Assembly (NCBI RefSeq): GCF_015550595.1
Contig: NZ_JADNBB010000003.1
Location: 208,174-272,173, forward strand
Source of the DNA: Parabacteroides goldsteinii
GTDB taxonomy: Bacteria; Bacteroidota; Bacteroidia; Bacteroidales; Tannerellaceae
Direction of reading: 5' to 3'
Length of the DNA: 64,000 nucleotides
Every line of letters begins with the position of its first letter. The first letter of the stretch is position 1. The position numbers were made by a program, and so were the translations under genes. The notes under the pieces are model-generated. The model ran no database searches and was not told the origin of the DNA. It was given only the letters and a program-made list of their open reading frames with translations. This document shows, in pieces, positions 36,520 through 45,033 of the stretch.

Positions 36520-37302
36520 TTATTTAAATATTAATACCGCTATTGTCGTCAGCAATGAAATGACAGACACCCAGACACCGATGGAGTTATTCTGGTTAAT
36601 GCTGCTCTGACCTGCCTTCGCCTTGTTCGGTTCCACATACACAATATCGTTTTGCTGCAAATAATAGCAAGGAGAGTTAAATATATCTGCCGACCGCAGG
36701 TCATGGAAAAGGATCGTACGCTTTCCGTTGTTTTCACGGATCACCCCTACCCTGTCACGACGTCCATATATGGTCAGGTCACCCGCCATACTCAACGCCT
36801 CCAACAAGGTGATACGGTCGCCGGAAATAGTAAAGCTACCCGGACGGCCTACTTCGCCCATCACGGATATTTTAAAGTTCAGGAACTGCACCGTCACGAT
36901 CGGGTCCTTGATCAGGTCGCCTTCAATCAGTTTGTTCTTGATCAGCTCCGTCAATTGCATACGCGTCAACCCTTCCGCATGGATCTGCCCCAGAATCGGG
37001 AAATCTATATCGCCGTTCGTATCCACCAGATAGCCTAACACACGTTGCTGACCGCCACTAGTAGAGCCCAACTGATAAGTTATCATCGGCATATTGAATG
37101 GCAAGGCCAGTTCCGGGTCGCGGCTGTTCACCATAATAGCCAGCAGGTCATCACTGTGGATAATCACTTCATATTTCTGCTCGATCTCCTGCTGTTTTAA
37201 AGGAACGACATCCTGCAGATAAATAATTTTCTTAGTAGACGTGCAGGCGGATAAAAACACCGCCATGCAGACTACCAGATAAGTTACATATTTCACCTTC
37301 AT
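36520..37302 (-). CDS. Wza-like polysaccharide export lipoprotein
   Basis: 260 residues. A signal peptide ends in the lipobox LSAC. The poly_export domain (YEVIIHSDDLLAIMVNSRDPEL) is followed by SLBB-like repeats (YLVDTNGDIDFPILGQIHAEGLTRMQL and ISVMGEVGRPGSFTISGDRITLLEAL), and a hydrophobic C-terminal helix ends in KF. This is the outer-membrane secretion channel partner of the Wzc-like protein encoded next in the operon. Confidence 0.95.
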   Translation of the reverse strand: MKVKYVTYLVVCMAVFLSACTSTKKIIYLQDVVPLKQQEIEQKYEVIIHSDDLLAIMVNSRDPELALPFNMPMITYQLGSTSGGQQRVLGYLVDTNGDIDFPILGQIHAEGLTRMQLTELIKNKLIEGDLIKDPIVTVQFLNFKISVMGEVGRPGSFTISGDRITLLEALSMAGDLTIYGRRDRVGVIRENNGKRTILFHDLRSADIFNSPCYYLQQNDIVYVEPNKAKAGQSSINQNNSIGVWVSVISLLTTIAVLIFK

Positions 37303-37322
37303 ACTCTTCTGTTTCGGATTAT

Positions 37323-38558
37323 TTATTCACCAGAGCCACCGGAATGTGTTCCATGACTTGCTCCCTTTTCAGTTGTTATAACCAGGTCTACCCCATCGTA
37401 TTTAACAACCGGAATAGTCAAAGCCACAGTCTGCCCTCCGAATACGACCGGAAAACCAAATACGGTTGTCGTTGTCCGTTCGACGATAGAAACAGTCGTT
37501 TTCATGTCGCCGCTTATTCTGACATCACGCTTCAATGTCATTTCGCCGACACTCGGAGCTCCCCCTACCAACGATGCCAGAGTCAGTTCGACAGCACCGG
37601 ATAAAGCAGTAATATCGCTATCGCTCAAACCAGCCAACTGCTTCTTTAACAAATCGCTTGTCGTTCCGTCTATTTTCCATCCAAAATGCGATGTTACATC
37701 GATCGTCTGTTCCTGCGAATCCATTTTCCCCAGGTTGTCAATCACAATCGATTTCAGATTTTCAGTCTTGGAAGTTCCTTTCTGTGACGAGCAGGGCACA
37801 CCGAACGAGTGATTTGAAAATCCGTCGATGGAAGTCACATAATATCCGTTGCCGTCATAATCTGCTGCTCCTGTCTCACTCCACACGCCATTCTTTTCCA
37901 CATAATGTTTTACATCGGCAAAATAGACACCCTTGCCTGCCGGGTTTTTCATCCGCAATTCAACCGGTTTCTCAAATATCTGCCCGTCGGGTTCACAGTT
38001 TACAGTAGAAAGACTGGCACGTACCGTACCTGCCTGGGTCTTTTTAGCCCCCTCTTTATAAGCAGTCACCGTTACATCTGTTGCCGATTTGACCGCACCT
38101 GCCGGAAAAGTCAACTCGATCATCTTCTGCTTTATTTCTATCACTGTCTGTTCTGCATCGGGGGAAATCGTCACCGGCTGATTTTTTGTCTCCAGTTCCT
38201 GTGACAGCAATACGATACTTTGTTTTTTAGCATCCGCCGGGAAACCGACTTCCGCCGTCACTGTCACGTAGCCACTCTTTTCGAAAGTAACGACACAGTC
38301 GTCTTTCGATTTCATTTCCAACTGGAATGTACCATCCGCAGCCGTTGTCGCTTCAGCATTCGAAGCACTGACTTTTACCCCCTCGAGAGCATTGCTCTCC
38401 GACGTCACTGTCCCGGCAATATAATAGACCTCCGCATCCAGCGGATTTTCCACAATGACAGGAGTCGGTTCATCTTTCTTACAGGAACTAAATCCTACAC
38501 CAATTGTCACAGCAAGAGACATAGCCATGCTGACAACCAAATACTTGTTCGTTCTCAT
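37323..38558 (-). CDS. Lipoprotein with carboxypeptidase-regulatory-like domain
   Basis: 411 residues. The lipobox is FSSC at about 23-26. The first domain is a carboxypeptidase-regulatory-like sandwich (YIAGTVTSESNALEGVKVSASNAEATTAADGTFQLEM). The middle resembles a ZU5-like region (TFPAGAVKSATDVTVTAY, EPDGQIFEKPVELRM), and the C-terminal 150 residues are not recognised. It lies between the two YjbH genes and the Wza-like gene in one operon, so a structural role in exopolysaccharide export or retention at the surface is inferred. It ends in a short Gly/Ser/His-rich tail. Confidence 0.85.
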   Translation of the reverse strand: MRTNKYLVVSMAMSLAVTIGVGFSSCKKDEPTPVIVENPLDAEVYYIAGTVTSESNALEGVKVSASNAEATTAADGTFQLEMKSKDDCVVTFEKSGYVTVTAEVGFPADAKKQSIVLLSQELETKNQPVTISPDAEQTVIEIKQKMIELTFPAGAVKSATDVTVTAYKEGAKKTQAGTVRASLSTVNCEPDGQIFEKPVELRMKNPAGKGVYFADVKHYVEKNGVWSETGAADYDGNGYYVTSIDGFSNHSFGVPCSSQKGTSKTENLKSIVIDNLGKMDSQEQTIDVTSHFGWKIDGTTSDLLKKQLAGLSDSDITALSGAVELTLASLVGGAPSVGEMTLKRDVRISGDMKTTVSIVERTTTTVFGFPVVFGGQTVALTIPVVKYDGVDLVITTEKGASHGTHSGGSGE

Positions 38559-38592
38559 TTTGTCTTCTTTTTTGTTTATAATTATTATGATA

Positions 38593-39822
38593 CTATTTTG
38601 ACCGTTCAGCCAAATCGACCAGGTTATCTTTTATAAAATCAGGATTGTAATACCCCCGGCTCCTGTTTTCATCCGGACGTGTTTTGTAAGAGCGTCCCAG
38701 CTTCCGTGAAGTATACCAGGGGCCGGACTGTGCTTCATACTGCCAGTCGAAATATTCCGGCAATCGTACCCGCACAGCCTTATGTTTACTGCGTTTTTTA
38801 CGTGGCAGGGGAATAGCAAAATGGAAACCGCCGTTCGCCTCCCCACCTGAATACATGGCAAACAAACCAACCGTCACCTCCCCGAAATGGCGGCTACAAT
38901 CCCCACGCACCCCATAATCGCCATAGATATAGCGGTGGGCCGATAAGTCGAATTGCAGATTATAATAGGGTTCGTTATAACGGATCAAAGCAGCCCCGCT
39001 GACCTTTTTCCATTGTGTCACCTCCCATTTGCCGCCGTAGAATGTAGACGAACCGGTCAGTCCTCCGGTCAACCCGAAAGCCCAGCGATCCGAATTGGTT
39101 CGATACAAAATATCCAGGTCCACACCGATCCGGTTCTGGTTAAAATTGCCCACACTCAAGGTGGCAAATACATTTTTCGGTAAACGGATCTCCTGGCGCA
39201 TCACCAGCATCCCTGCACGAATATAATCCATCTCCCCCACCTGGTTATTCCACACCGGGAATATCACCTGCCCGGTAAAAGAGGCTCCTTTCCAAAGTCC
39301 TATTTCCACTGCCGGAGCGATATTCAACACCGTTCCGTATATCTTATCCATCCAGGAGTTTTGCAGCTTGACCTGCGGGTACAATACCAGATCGATCTTT
39401 CCGGCCGAGCGGTTCACCGCTTTCGCCCCTTTCAAAATCTTCATCACCTCATCCGTATCGTAACTGATCGTCAGCCCCTTCATCACAGCTGCCGGCGATA
39501 CCTCTTTCTGCCGGTAAGCGACCAAGGCTTCCCGACTTAACGATACGGTAATCTGAGGTATCCGCTCTTCCAATACGACCAACCGTATATCTCCTTCGAC
39601 CTCCGGATCATTCAGCAATGTCCGGATCACATCAAACAACCCGCGATAAGTACCCCGGTACACATTGTCTTCATAAGCGATACAAAGCCCGTCAGCCTGT
39701 GCCACAACCTTTACATTCTCCATACCGAGACTGACAAGTCTATCCTCCACCGTCGCACTCCCTTTCCAACAGAACAGGTTGCCCAGAAGAAGTAAACAAA
39801 GTATATGATATATTTTCACCAT
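38593..39822 (-). CDS. YjbH-like protein, C-terminal half as a separate gene
   Basis: 409 residues with a signal peptide. The first ~130 residues form an alpha/beta region (IRLVVLEERIPQITVSLSREAL); the rest is a predicted outer-membrane barrel (MDKIYGTVLNIAPAVEIGLWKGASFTGQV, NVFATLSVGNFNQNRIGVDLDILYR). In E. coli the exopolysaccharide protein YjbH combines an N-terminal barrel and such a region in one chain of about 700 residues. Here the N-terminal part is the overlapping upstream gene, and the two stops/starts overlap by 7 nt. The two halves probably assemble together. Confidence 0.82.
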   Translation of the reverse strand: MVKIYHILCLLLLGNLFCWKGSATVEDRLVSLGMENVKVVAQADGLCIAYEDNVYRGTYRGLFDVIRTLLNDPEVEGDIRLVVLEERIPQITVSLSREALVAYRQKEVSPAAVMKGLTISYDTDEVMKILKGAKAVNRSAGKIDLVLYPQVKLQNSWMDKIYGTVLNIAPAVEIGLWKGASFTGQVIFPVWNNQVGEMDYIRAGMLVMRQEIRLPKNVFATLSVGNFNQNRIGVDLDILYRTNSDRWAFGLTGGLTGSSTFYGGKWEVTQWKKVSGAALIRYNEPYYNLQFDLSAHRYIYGDYGVRGDCSRHFGEVTVGLFAMYSGGEANGGFHFAIPLPRKKRSKHKAVRVRLPEYFDWQYEAQSGPWYTSRKLGRSYKTRPDENRSRGYYNPDFIKDNLVDLAERSK

Positions 39823-40556
39823 TTAAATTCGTACCTTATCCCCGCAGAGACAGCCTTGAAATCGTAACAAAAAGCATGTAAGGAGAAATAATTGAAAAGC
39901 TGTGCGGCAGCCCCTATACTAACCGCTTCCGCATTATATTCGGCCATCAGTGTAACAGGCCTCAAAAAAGCCGGACTATAACCGACTCCACCGAAAATAC
40001 CTTTCCGGTAACTATCTTTACGAAACGGGATATTCCCTCCCAGGGAAAAGCCCAGGTCATGGCCGCCCAATAACAGATGCTTTGTCCCGACAACATATAC
40101 AGACGAGAAAAAGCGGTTGCCTGCGGCACTCTTAAACATATTCAATTCGCCGGTGGTAAACGCGTCATTCGATCCCACCACGATGGCCGGCCACCATTTC
40201 CCCTCTTTCAAGGGACGAAGACGCAATGATACGGAACGATCCTGATTCCATTTACTTCCCTTCTCGAACTCCCCATGAAGCAATGTGCAACGATAGGCCA
40301 CTTCCACGAACGGCAGGAAAGTTATATTCACAAAATAATTTCCGGTATTATAATCCCAGTTGGAAGGCATCATTGCTTCAGGCAGAAAATCAGCCCCTCC
40401 CATAAAGGTTCCGTCTGCCTGCATGTCCGCTGTCGGGATTGTCAACAACCCCGTCACTCCCAATGAATATTGAGCGTGAAGGCCGGCTGCCATCAACAGC
40501 AAACAGGCAGATAGAATCAGTTTTTTTAACCGGATCGATATATTCATCATCGACAT
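39816..40556 (-). CDS. YjbH-like exopolysaccharide protein, N-terminal half
   Basis: 246 residues with a signal peptide ending about LHAQ. It starts with the YjbH signature YSLGVTGLLTIPTADMQADGTF and continues as a beta-barrel (NYFVNITFLPFVEVAYRCT, DRSVSLRLRPLKEGKWWPAIVVGSND, GFSLGGNIPFRK) to KW at the end. It overlaps the following YjbH-like gene by 7 nt and starts only 6 nt after the DUF4248 gene, so it is translated as part of one long transcript. Confidence 0.85.
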   Translation of the reverse strand: MSMMNISIRLKKLILSACLLLMAAGLHAQYSLGVTGLLTIPTADMQADGTFMGGADFLPEAMMPSNWDYNTGNYFVNITFLPFVEVAYRCTLLHGEFEKGSKWNQDRSVSLRLRPLKEGKWWPAIVVGSNDAFTTGELNMFKSAAGNRFFSSVYVVGTKHLLLGGHDLGFSLGGNIPFRKDSYRKGIFGGVGYSPAFLRPVTLMAEYNAEAVSIGAAAQLFNYFSLHAFCYDFKAVSAGIRYEFKW

Positions 40557-40562
40557 ATTCTT

Positions 40563-40829
40563 TTAAGGTTCTCCCAGCACCTCCACAATAAACCCTACCT
40601 GGCGTGGCGTAAGAATACGTTGCGTACGGTCCCAACCGGCCTTTGTCAGGCAACGGATCAGACCGCCATTCGCCATCACCCAGGCTTTCAACCGGCGGGA
40701 AGCAGCCGCGGGAGTCAGTGTCGGACTATACAACACGCCCAGTTCCATCCAGGTAAAAGTGCGGTTCTTCCACTTTCTTTCCTCTTCATCCACAGGCTTT
40801 ATCTTGTCTTTTTCATCTTCCCGTTTCAT
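40563..40829 (-). CDS. DUF4248 protein
   Basis: 88 residues from ATG 40829, which overlaps the stop of the primase gene as ATGA. A longer frame from 41060 exists but would run inside the primase gene, so the short form is chosen. The domain reads FTWMELGVLYSPTLTPAAASRRLKAWVMANGGL, then RTQRILTPRQVGFIVEVLGEP, the DUF4248 pattern of a small winged-helix-like fold. DUF4248 genes accompany primase/helicase modules in Bacteroidales; function unknown. Confidence 0.87.
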   Translation of the reverse strand: MKREDEKDKIKPVDEEERKWKNRTFTWMELGVLYSPTLTPAAASRRLKAWVMANGGLIRCLTKAGWDRTQRILTPRQVGFIVEVLGEP

Positions 40830-42013
40830 ACCCACCTCCAGTCCATAGTGGCCGGACGTTTCTGCCTCCGCGACAGACCGGTCAGGTGAGCGATTCCGAT
40901 ATTCAGGCGATGAAGTGCTTGCATCCTTTGTGTCGTATCCGTAATGCCGGACAACCTCTGTATCCCTGTCCGGATACGCTCCAATAACAAAGCCTCTTCC
41001 GAAGGCGAGTCCTGTACAATTTTTTTCCGGAGATAACCGGTAAACCGGTCTTTTCCCCAAAGCCGGAACAACGAGTCGGGATCTTCTCCCTCCGGCAATT
41101 CTATCCCGTAAGCCCGTATACCCTGCATCCTAAGAAGGGAAACGGCCTTTTCCGAAGCTTTTCTTCCGGCAGTATCTGCATCCAGCATCACCAGCACCCG
41201 TGATGTATATTTCTTCAATAACACGATATGACCGTCGCATAAAGCCGTACCGCAAAGCGCCACTGTATTACTGAATCCCGCTGCATGCATCGCCAGCACG
41301 TCTTTGTAGCCTTCCACCAATATGGCGTATTGCTTTTCCCTGATTGCCTTGCGGGCGATATGCAATCCGTAAAGGATCTCATTCTTACGATAAAGTTCAC
41401 TGGTCGGCGAATTGATATATTTAGGAGAGCCAGGGACCTCCGTCAGTCGACGCGCCCCAAATCCTACCAGTATGCCTTCTTCATCCCGTATCGGGAATAC
41501 CAGACGGTTACGCATCGCTTTCCATTCCCCGGAAACCATAGCCGGTGAAGTTCCTACCCCAAAATCGAGCCAGGTCGGAGTCAGGTCCGAGTCCCCGGAA
41601 GCGGCAGGAAGGAGAGACGAAAAAAACTGAAGGTTTTTTTCAATTGAAAATTGAGAATTGAAAATTGAAAATTTTTCTGTTTCACAAACGGGGTTTGTCA
41701 ATTTGACTCCGGGTTTGACTTCGGATTTAATTTTCAATGTTCCATTTTCAATTTTTAATTTCTTCACCGCTTCCCCAAACGATACCCCTTCTATCTTCTG
41801 TAAAAAATGGATCACATCCCCTTTCTCCCCGCATGCAAAACAGGTAAAATATTGCTTCTCCGGATTGACGGCCAAAGAAGGATGGTGATCTTCATGGAAC
41901 GGACAAAGCCCTAGCAGGCTTTTGCCCTTCCGTGTCAGCTGCACATACCGTCCGATGACCTCTTCGATCTGTGGAGCCGACTGTTTTATATCGTTTATTT
42001 CCTGATGTGTCAT
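40826..42013 (-). CDS. CHC2 zinc-finger DNA primase (phage-type module)
   Basis: 395 residues, much shorter than a chromosomal DnaG (~600-650). N-terminal CHC2 zinc finger: LCPFHEDHHPS and YFTCFACGEKGD at about 36-65. Then a linker (85-125) made of low-complexity repeat sequence, a primase core region (RLVFPIRDEEGILVGFGAR), and a TOPRIM domain (AILVEGYKDVLAMHAAG, VLVMLDADTAGRKAS). The DnaB-interacting C-terminal domain of DnaG is missing. The gene overlaps the helicase gene upstream and the DUF4248 gene downstream by 4 nt each. The zinc finger and TOPRIM acidic residues look intact. Confidence 0.93.
   Translation of the reverse strand: MTHQEINDIKQSAPQIEEVIGRYVQLTRKGKSLLGLCPFHEDHHPSLAVNPEKQYFTCFACGEKGDVIHFLQKIEGVSFGEAVKKLKIENGTLKIKSEVKPGVKLTNPVCETEKFSIFNSQFSIEKNLQFFSSLLPAASGDSDLTPTWLDFGVGTSPAMVSGEWKAMRNRLVFPIRDEEGILVGFGARRLTEVPGSPKYINSPTSELYRKNEILYGLHIARKAIREKQYAILVEGYKDVLAMHAAGFSNTVALCGTALCDGHIVLLKKYTSRVLVMLDADTAGRKASEKAVSLLRMQGIRAYGIELPEGEDPDSLFRLWGKDRFTGYLRKKIVQDSPSEEALLLERIRTGIQRLSGITDTTQRMQALHRLNIGIAHLTGLSRRQKRPATMDWRWV
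41641..41760. repeat. Low-complexity AATTTTCAATT-type repeats inside the primase gene
   Basis: Two blocks (41641-41676 and 41731-41760) made of CAATT/GAAAATTGA units keep the reading frame and encode FSIFNSQFSIEK and LKIENGTLKIK in the linker of the primase. Very similar words form the intergenic repeats at 44985-45028 and 45943-45970. Confidence 0.6.
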
Positions 42014-43383
42014 GATGTTGCGGTATTACGATAGTTCGTGATTTTTGTATATGAAGGATTATAACGGAACCGTGCAATGCCGGTCGCTCCGTTCCTGTTC
42101 TTCACAATATAGAGTTTGCCCACTCCTACGAGGCTTTCACCCGTCCGTTCATCTTTCGTAATGCCATGCTTCTCGGGACGGTAAACAAAAGCGACACAAT
42201 CCGCCACCTGCTCGATCGTACCCGAATCCCTCAGGTCGCTCATCACCGGAATATGCGCCCTGTCGGCACGTGTGTCACAGGCCCGGTTCATCTGCGAAAC
42301 AAGCAGTACCGGACAATCGGCCTCCAGGGCCAGCTGTTTCAGGGCAACTACATTGCGCCCCACGACCTGATCCTGCGTTTCATTCTTCTGACGGACAGAC
42401 GACAACAGGTGCAAATAATCGATTACCACCAGATCACACTCCCCTTGTTTGCTTTTCAGCATCACTTTGGCACGTATATCGCTGACGGCGTTACAAGGCG
42501 TATAATCCATATAGAGAGGAAGATGTTCCAGCTTGCGGCTCGCTTCTTTCAATTGCTCCAGCTCCCTACCGGTCAGTCCGCTGATCCGCAAATGATCCGG
42601 ATCCACATCCGTCATACCGGCCAGGATACGGTTCAGCATCTGCAAATCCGACATTTCGAGGCTGAACAAACAGACATGTTTCCCATCCTTCGCCGCATTG
42701 ACGGCTATATGAAGTGCCACCGCAGTCTTCCCGTCACTCGGACGACCACCCAGAATAATAATTTCGCCCCTGTGTAAACCACCCGTTACATAGTCAAGTT
42801 CCTCTATCCCGGTCAATAAACGGCTCACATCCTCCGAAACCCCGGCACGCCTGGTATGCCATTGCAAAGCTTCTTCCGCCAATTCTCCTACCGTACGCAT
42901 CACTTTTCCCCCGGCCGTGTCGCGCCGAAGTTCCTGCAACGACTGTTCCGCTTCCGCAATCAGCTTGTCGGGATCGGCATCGAATTTCGCGGAACTAAAA
43001 TTCAACGTCACGAACAACTGTATCAGGCAGCGTAATTTATATTGCCGTTTCACCTCTTCGGCATAATGTATTACATTCTCCGCATTGCGCACATTCAGCA
43101 TAGCCGGAAGCAGAAACGACAGCCCTTTCAGCTCTTTCCAGCGAGCCTCATCCTGCCCGTGCATTTCGGTTTCAACCGTCATCATATCCGGCTGCACGCC
43201 CTGATCGTACAAGTCCATGATCACACCGAAAACAAATCCCAGCGATTTATCCGAAAACATCTCCTTGCTTAACATCGGAGAAACCTGCATCGGAGCATCC
43301 AATGAAGTCATCAGGCAACAAACCAGTGTACTTTCCAGTTCGGCAACAGTCATACCTGCTGTATCCGTATTATCTGTATTCAT
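42010..43383 (-). CDS. DnaB-like helicase (phage/mobile type)
   Basis: 457 residues. It has an N-terminal DnaB domain (ESTLVCCLMTS, MSKEMF-like region) and a RecA-like ATPase with Walker A GGRPSDGKTAVA, LVVIDYLHLL and SQMNRACD with DLRDSGTIEQVADCV. The Walker A has SDGKT where the housekeeping DnaB at 26694 has AMGKT, and the sequence is only distantly similar overall, so it is a separate mobile-element-type helicase. It overlaps the upstream gene by 4 nt and the primase by 4 nt, indicating tight translational coupling. Confidence 0.94.
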   Translation of the reverse strand: MNTDNTDTAGMTVAELESTLVCCLMTSLDAPMQVSPMLSKEMFSDKSLGFVFGVIMDLYDQGVQPDMMTVETEMHGQDEARWKELKGLSFLLPAMLNVRNAENVIHYAEEVKRQYKLRCLIQLFVTLNFSSAKFDADPDKLIAEAEQSLQELRRDTAGGKVMRTVGELAEEALQWHTRRAGVSEDVSRLLTGIEELDYVTGGLHRGEIIILGGRPSDGKTAVALHIAVNAAKDGKHVCLFSLEMSDLQMLNRILAGMTDVDPDHLRISGLTGRELEQLKEASRKLEHLPLYMDYTPCNAVSDIRAKVMLKSKQGECDLVVIDYLHLLSSVRQKNETQDQVVGRNVVALKQLALEADCPVLLVSQMNRACDTRADRAHIPVMSDLRDSGTIEQVADCVAFVYRPEKHGITKDERTGESLVGVGKLYIVKNRNGATGIARFRYNPSYTKITNYRNTATS

Positions 43384-43889
43384 CCGACGTTCCCCCTTTC
43401 TTTCCCACGATCCAGTTCCTGCATGCTCCGTCCTCCTATTGTGCGTTCTACAGCGGCCATCTTATATCCGACTTCTTCCGTCAAAGCCGCCTGTCCGCTG
43501 TCCTTATCCGATTCACTCCCGGAGAAAAGATCATAGTTGCAAATTCCGATACGGGTACCTCCCTTTACTGCATTCAACACGATCAGTTTTTCCATTTCAA
43601 GTATCTTCAGGTAATAACCGACCGAACCGAGACTGATAGCCGTGAAACGGGCCAGTTCCCAATAAGTACCCACATATTCTCCCCTGCGGCAAACATGTTT
43701 ATTTTTTCCCAGCGTCACTATTCCATCCCGAAAGAAACTCAACGTGATCAGTGCCATATACATAAGGGCCAACCGACGCTTTTTTTTCTGTGGATGGATA
43801 GACATGTTTAATAACTTACGCGGCATTTTGATAAATGCTTTCCCCAGGAAATCCGTCACCTGGTTACAGTCTTGATGATCTTTGTTCAT
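43380..43889 (-). CDS. Putative winged-helix replication-initiation-like protein
   Basis: 169 residues. The middle part (ALITLSFFRDGIVTLGKN, GEYVGTYWELARFTAISLGSVGYYLKILEMEKLIVL) has the helix and wing pattern of phage replisome organisers, in which such a protein loads the DnaB-type helicase. I do not recognise a named family. Overlap of 4 nt with the DnaB-like helicase gene and position as first gene of the module fit that role. The tail is charged and likely disordered. Confidence 0.7.
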   Translation of the reverse strand: MNKDHQDCNQVTDFLGKAFIKMPRKLLNMSIHPQKKKRRLALMYMALITLSFFRDGIVTLGKNKHVCRRGEYVGTYWELARFTAISLGSVGYYLKILEMEKLIVLNAVKGGTRIGICNYDLFSGSESDKDSGQAALTEEVGYKMAAVERTIGGRSMQELDRGKERGNVG

Positions 43890-44192
43890 AACCGTAAATA
43901 TTAATGTTTGTTAGTATTTACGTTGTTATACGCTTTCTATTTGCAAAAGCCATTGAATTATATATCCTTTCGTCTCCCTCCTATTCAGGTTCTATTCGAC
44001 CGGCAACGGTTCCTCTTTAATATAGTAAGAAGTATTTCTTTTAGAAAGAAATTTATAAATAGGCAATTCTTCAATTTTTTCAAAAAATAAAATCGCATAT
44101 CAACGCTTAAACAAAGATAAATACCGGGTTTCGTAATAAAAAAACTATTTTAAGCGTATATCTCACAACCCAACAAGCTATGTTTCAACCGA
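43890..44192. promoter_or_regulatory. AT-rich gap with the replication-module promoter
   Basis: No gene. TATCTTTG on the minus strand at 44112-44119 fits the -7 consensus and would give a leader of about 215 nt before the start at 43889. Short GCTTAAA/TTTAAGC arms flank this element (44104-44156). Nothing else recognised. Confidence 0.4.
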
Positions 44193-44672
44193 TTAATTAT
44201 TTAAAAATCCATCTCTCCCTGCGGCTTCCCGCTTTATTTCCATTCTGATTCCGTCATGGATCTGCTGATAATCCTCATTCGCGGCTTTCAACAGATTACA
44301 AATGTAGGATTGTTCGTAGCCGGTATTGAACACCAGATTAATCAGTCTGGCTAATTCCTCATACGAACACTCCTCAAACATCTCATTTCGAAACATACCC
44401 GACATATACTCGATAAACAATTTCGATTCTTTCACCCGGATACGTTCCAGATTGGACGGTCCGATATCATAGCCACAATGCTCCAGTATCTTCTCCCTGT
44501 AATGATTGAAAAACGATTTAGCCAGGGCATTCCACGTTTTCTTTTTTCTTATCTCCGGATCACCCAGTAATAAAGCCAGCAATAAAATATAATGGCTGTT
44601 ATTTTTCACATCTTCAAGATACTCCTCCAAGGAAGGATACGACAAATATTTCCCTGTTATTTCACGAACCAC
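44193..44672 (-). CDS. Unknown mostly helical protein
   Basis: 159 residues, no signal peptide. It is charged and predicted helical, with a hydrophobic stretch ILLLALLLGDPEIRKKK near residue 30 that looks like a buried helix rather than a membrane span. I do not recognise the family. It lies upstream of the phage-like replication module in the same direction, separated by about 300 nt, and next to the HU/glucosaminidase unit on the other side. It may belong to the same acquired module. A phage or mobile-element origin is inferred only from position. Confidence 0.7.
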   Translation of the reverse strand: MVREITGKYLSYPSLEEYLEDVKNNSHYILLLALLLGDPEIRKKKTWNALAKSFFNHYREKILEHCGYDIGPSNLERIRVKESKLFIEYMSGMFRNEMFEECSYEELARLINLVFNTGYEQSYICNLLKAANEDYQQIHDGIRMEIKREAAGRDGFLNN

Positions 44673-44792
44673 CTTTTTAAAAATCCGATTATTCTTTGTA
44701 CAATTTGCTTGTTTATTTTGTTAATCATATTCATTCTCCGATTAGGCATCCATATAGCCTGCAAGGTTGTGAAATGATATACCTTTTTCACT

Positions 44793-44853
44793 GAAAACAT
44801 ACATGTTTCAACTGCAAAACATATATGTTTTAACGTCGAAACACCTATGGTTT
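44793..44853. promoter_or_regulatory. Three regularly spaced palindromes, probable operator array
   Basis: Three AAACAT...ATGTTT-like palindromes are centred near 44801.5, 44823.5 and 44846, that is two helical turns apart. The middle copy is perfect (AAAACATATATGTTTT); the outer two carry changes. They lie between the divergent genes at 44672 and 45034, so a repressor or activator dimer could bind all three on one DNA face. Confidence 0.55.
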
Positions 44854-44934
44854 AAAACCGATTAATTAACTGTCGTTATCTACTCCTAACTCCCCCTAAC
44901 CGCCCCTATCTGTCTGCGGGTTTTCAGTCCGTCG

Positions 44935-44942
44935 TACCTTTG
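44935..44942 (+). promoter_or_regulatory. -7 element for the HU/glucosaminidase mini-operon
   Basis: TACCTTTG, about 92 nt before ATG 45034. The leader contains the AATT-rich repeat. Confidence 0.5.
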
Positions 44943-44984
44943 TAATGTTATCGATAACCAACAAGTAATTTCAAGTATCAACCC

Positions 44985-45028
44985 CAATTGTCAATTGTTA
45001 ATTATCAATTTTCAATTATCAATTTTTA
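44985..45028 (+). repeat. CAATT/TCAATTTTCAATT low-complexity repeat
   Basis: A run of CAATT-type units directly before the HU gene; the same words recur at 45943-45970 and inside the primase gene at 41641-41760. Confidence 0.6.
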
Positions 45029-45033
45029 AATCT

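Noticed and set aside
40830-41060. N-terminal extension of the DUF4248 gene (frame open from 41060)
   Set aside because: It lies wholly inside the primase gene; ATG 40829 overlaps the primase stop as ATGA and the recognised domain begins after it.
42166-42777. Plus-strand frame of 203 codons opposite the DnaB-like helicase
   Set aside because: Antisense shadow; no promoter or domain.
44793-44853. Three spaced palindromes as a CRISPR array
   Set aside because: Units are only ~16 bp with 6-bp gaps, are palindromic and there are no cas genes.
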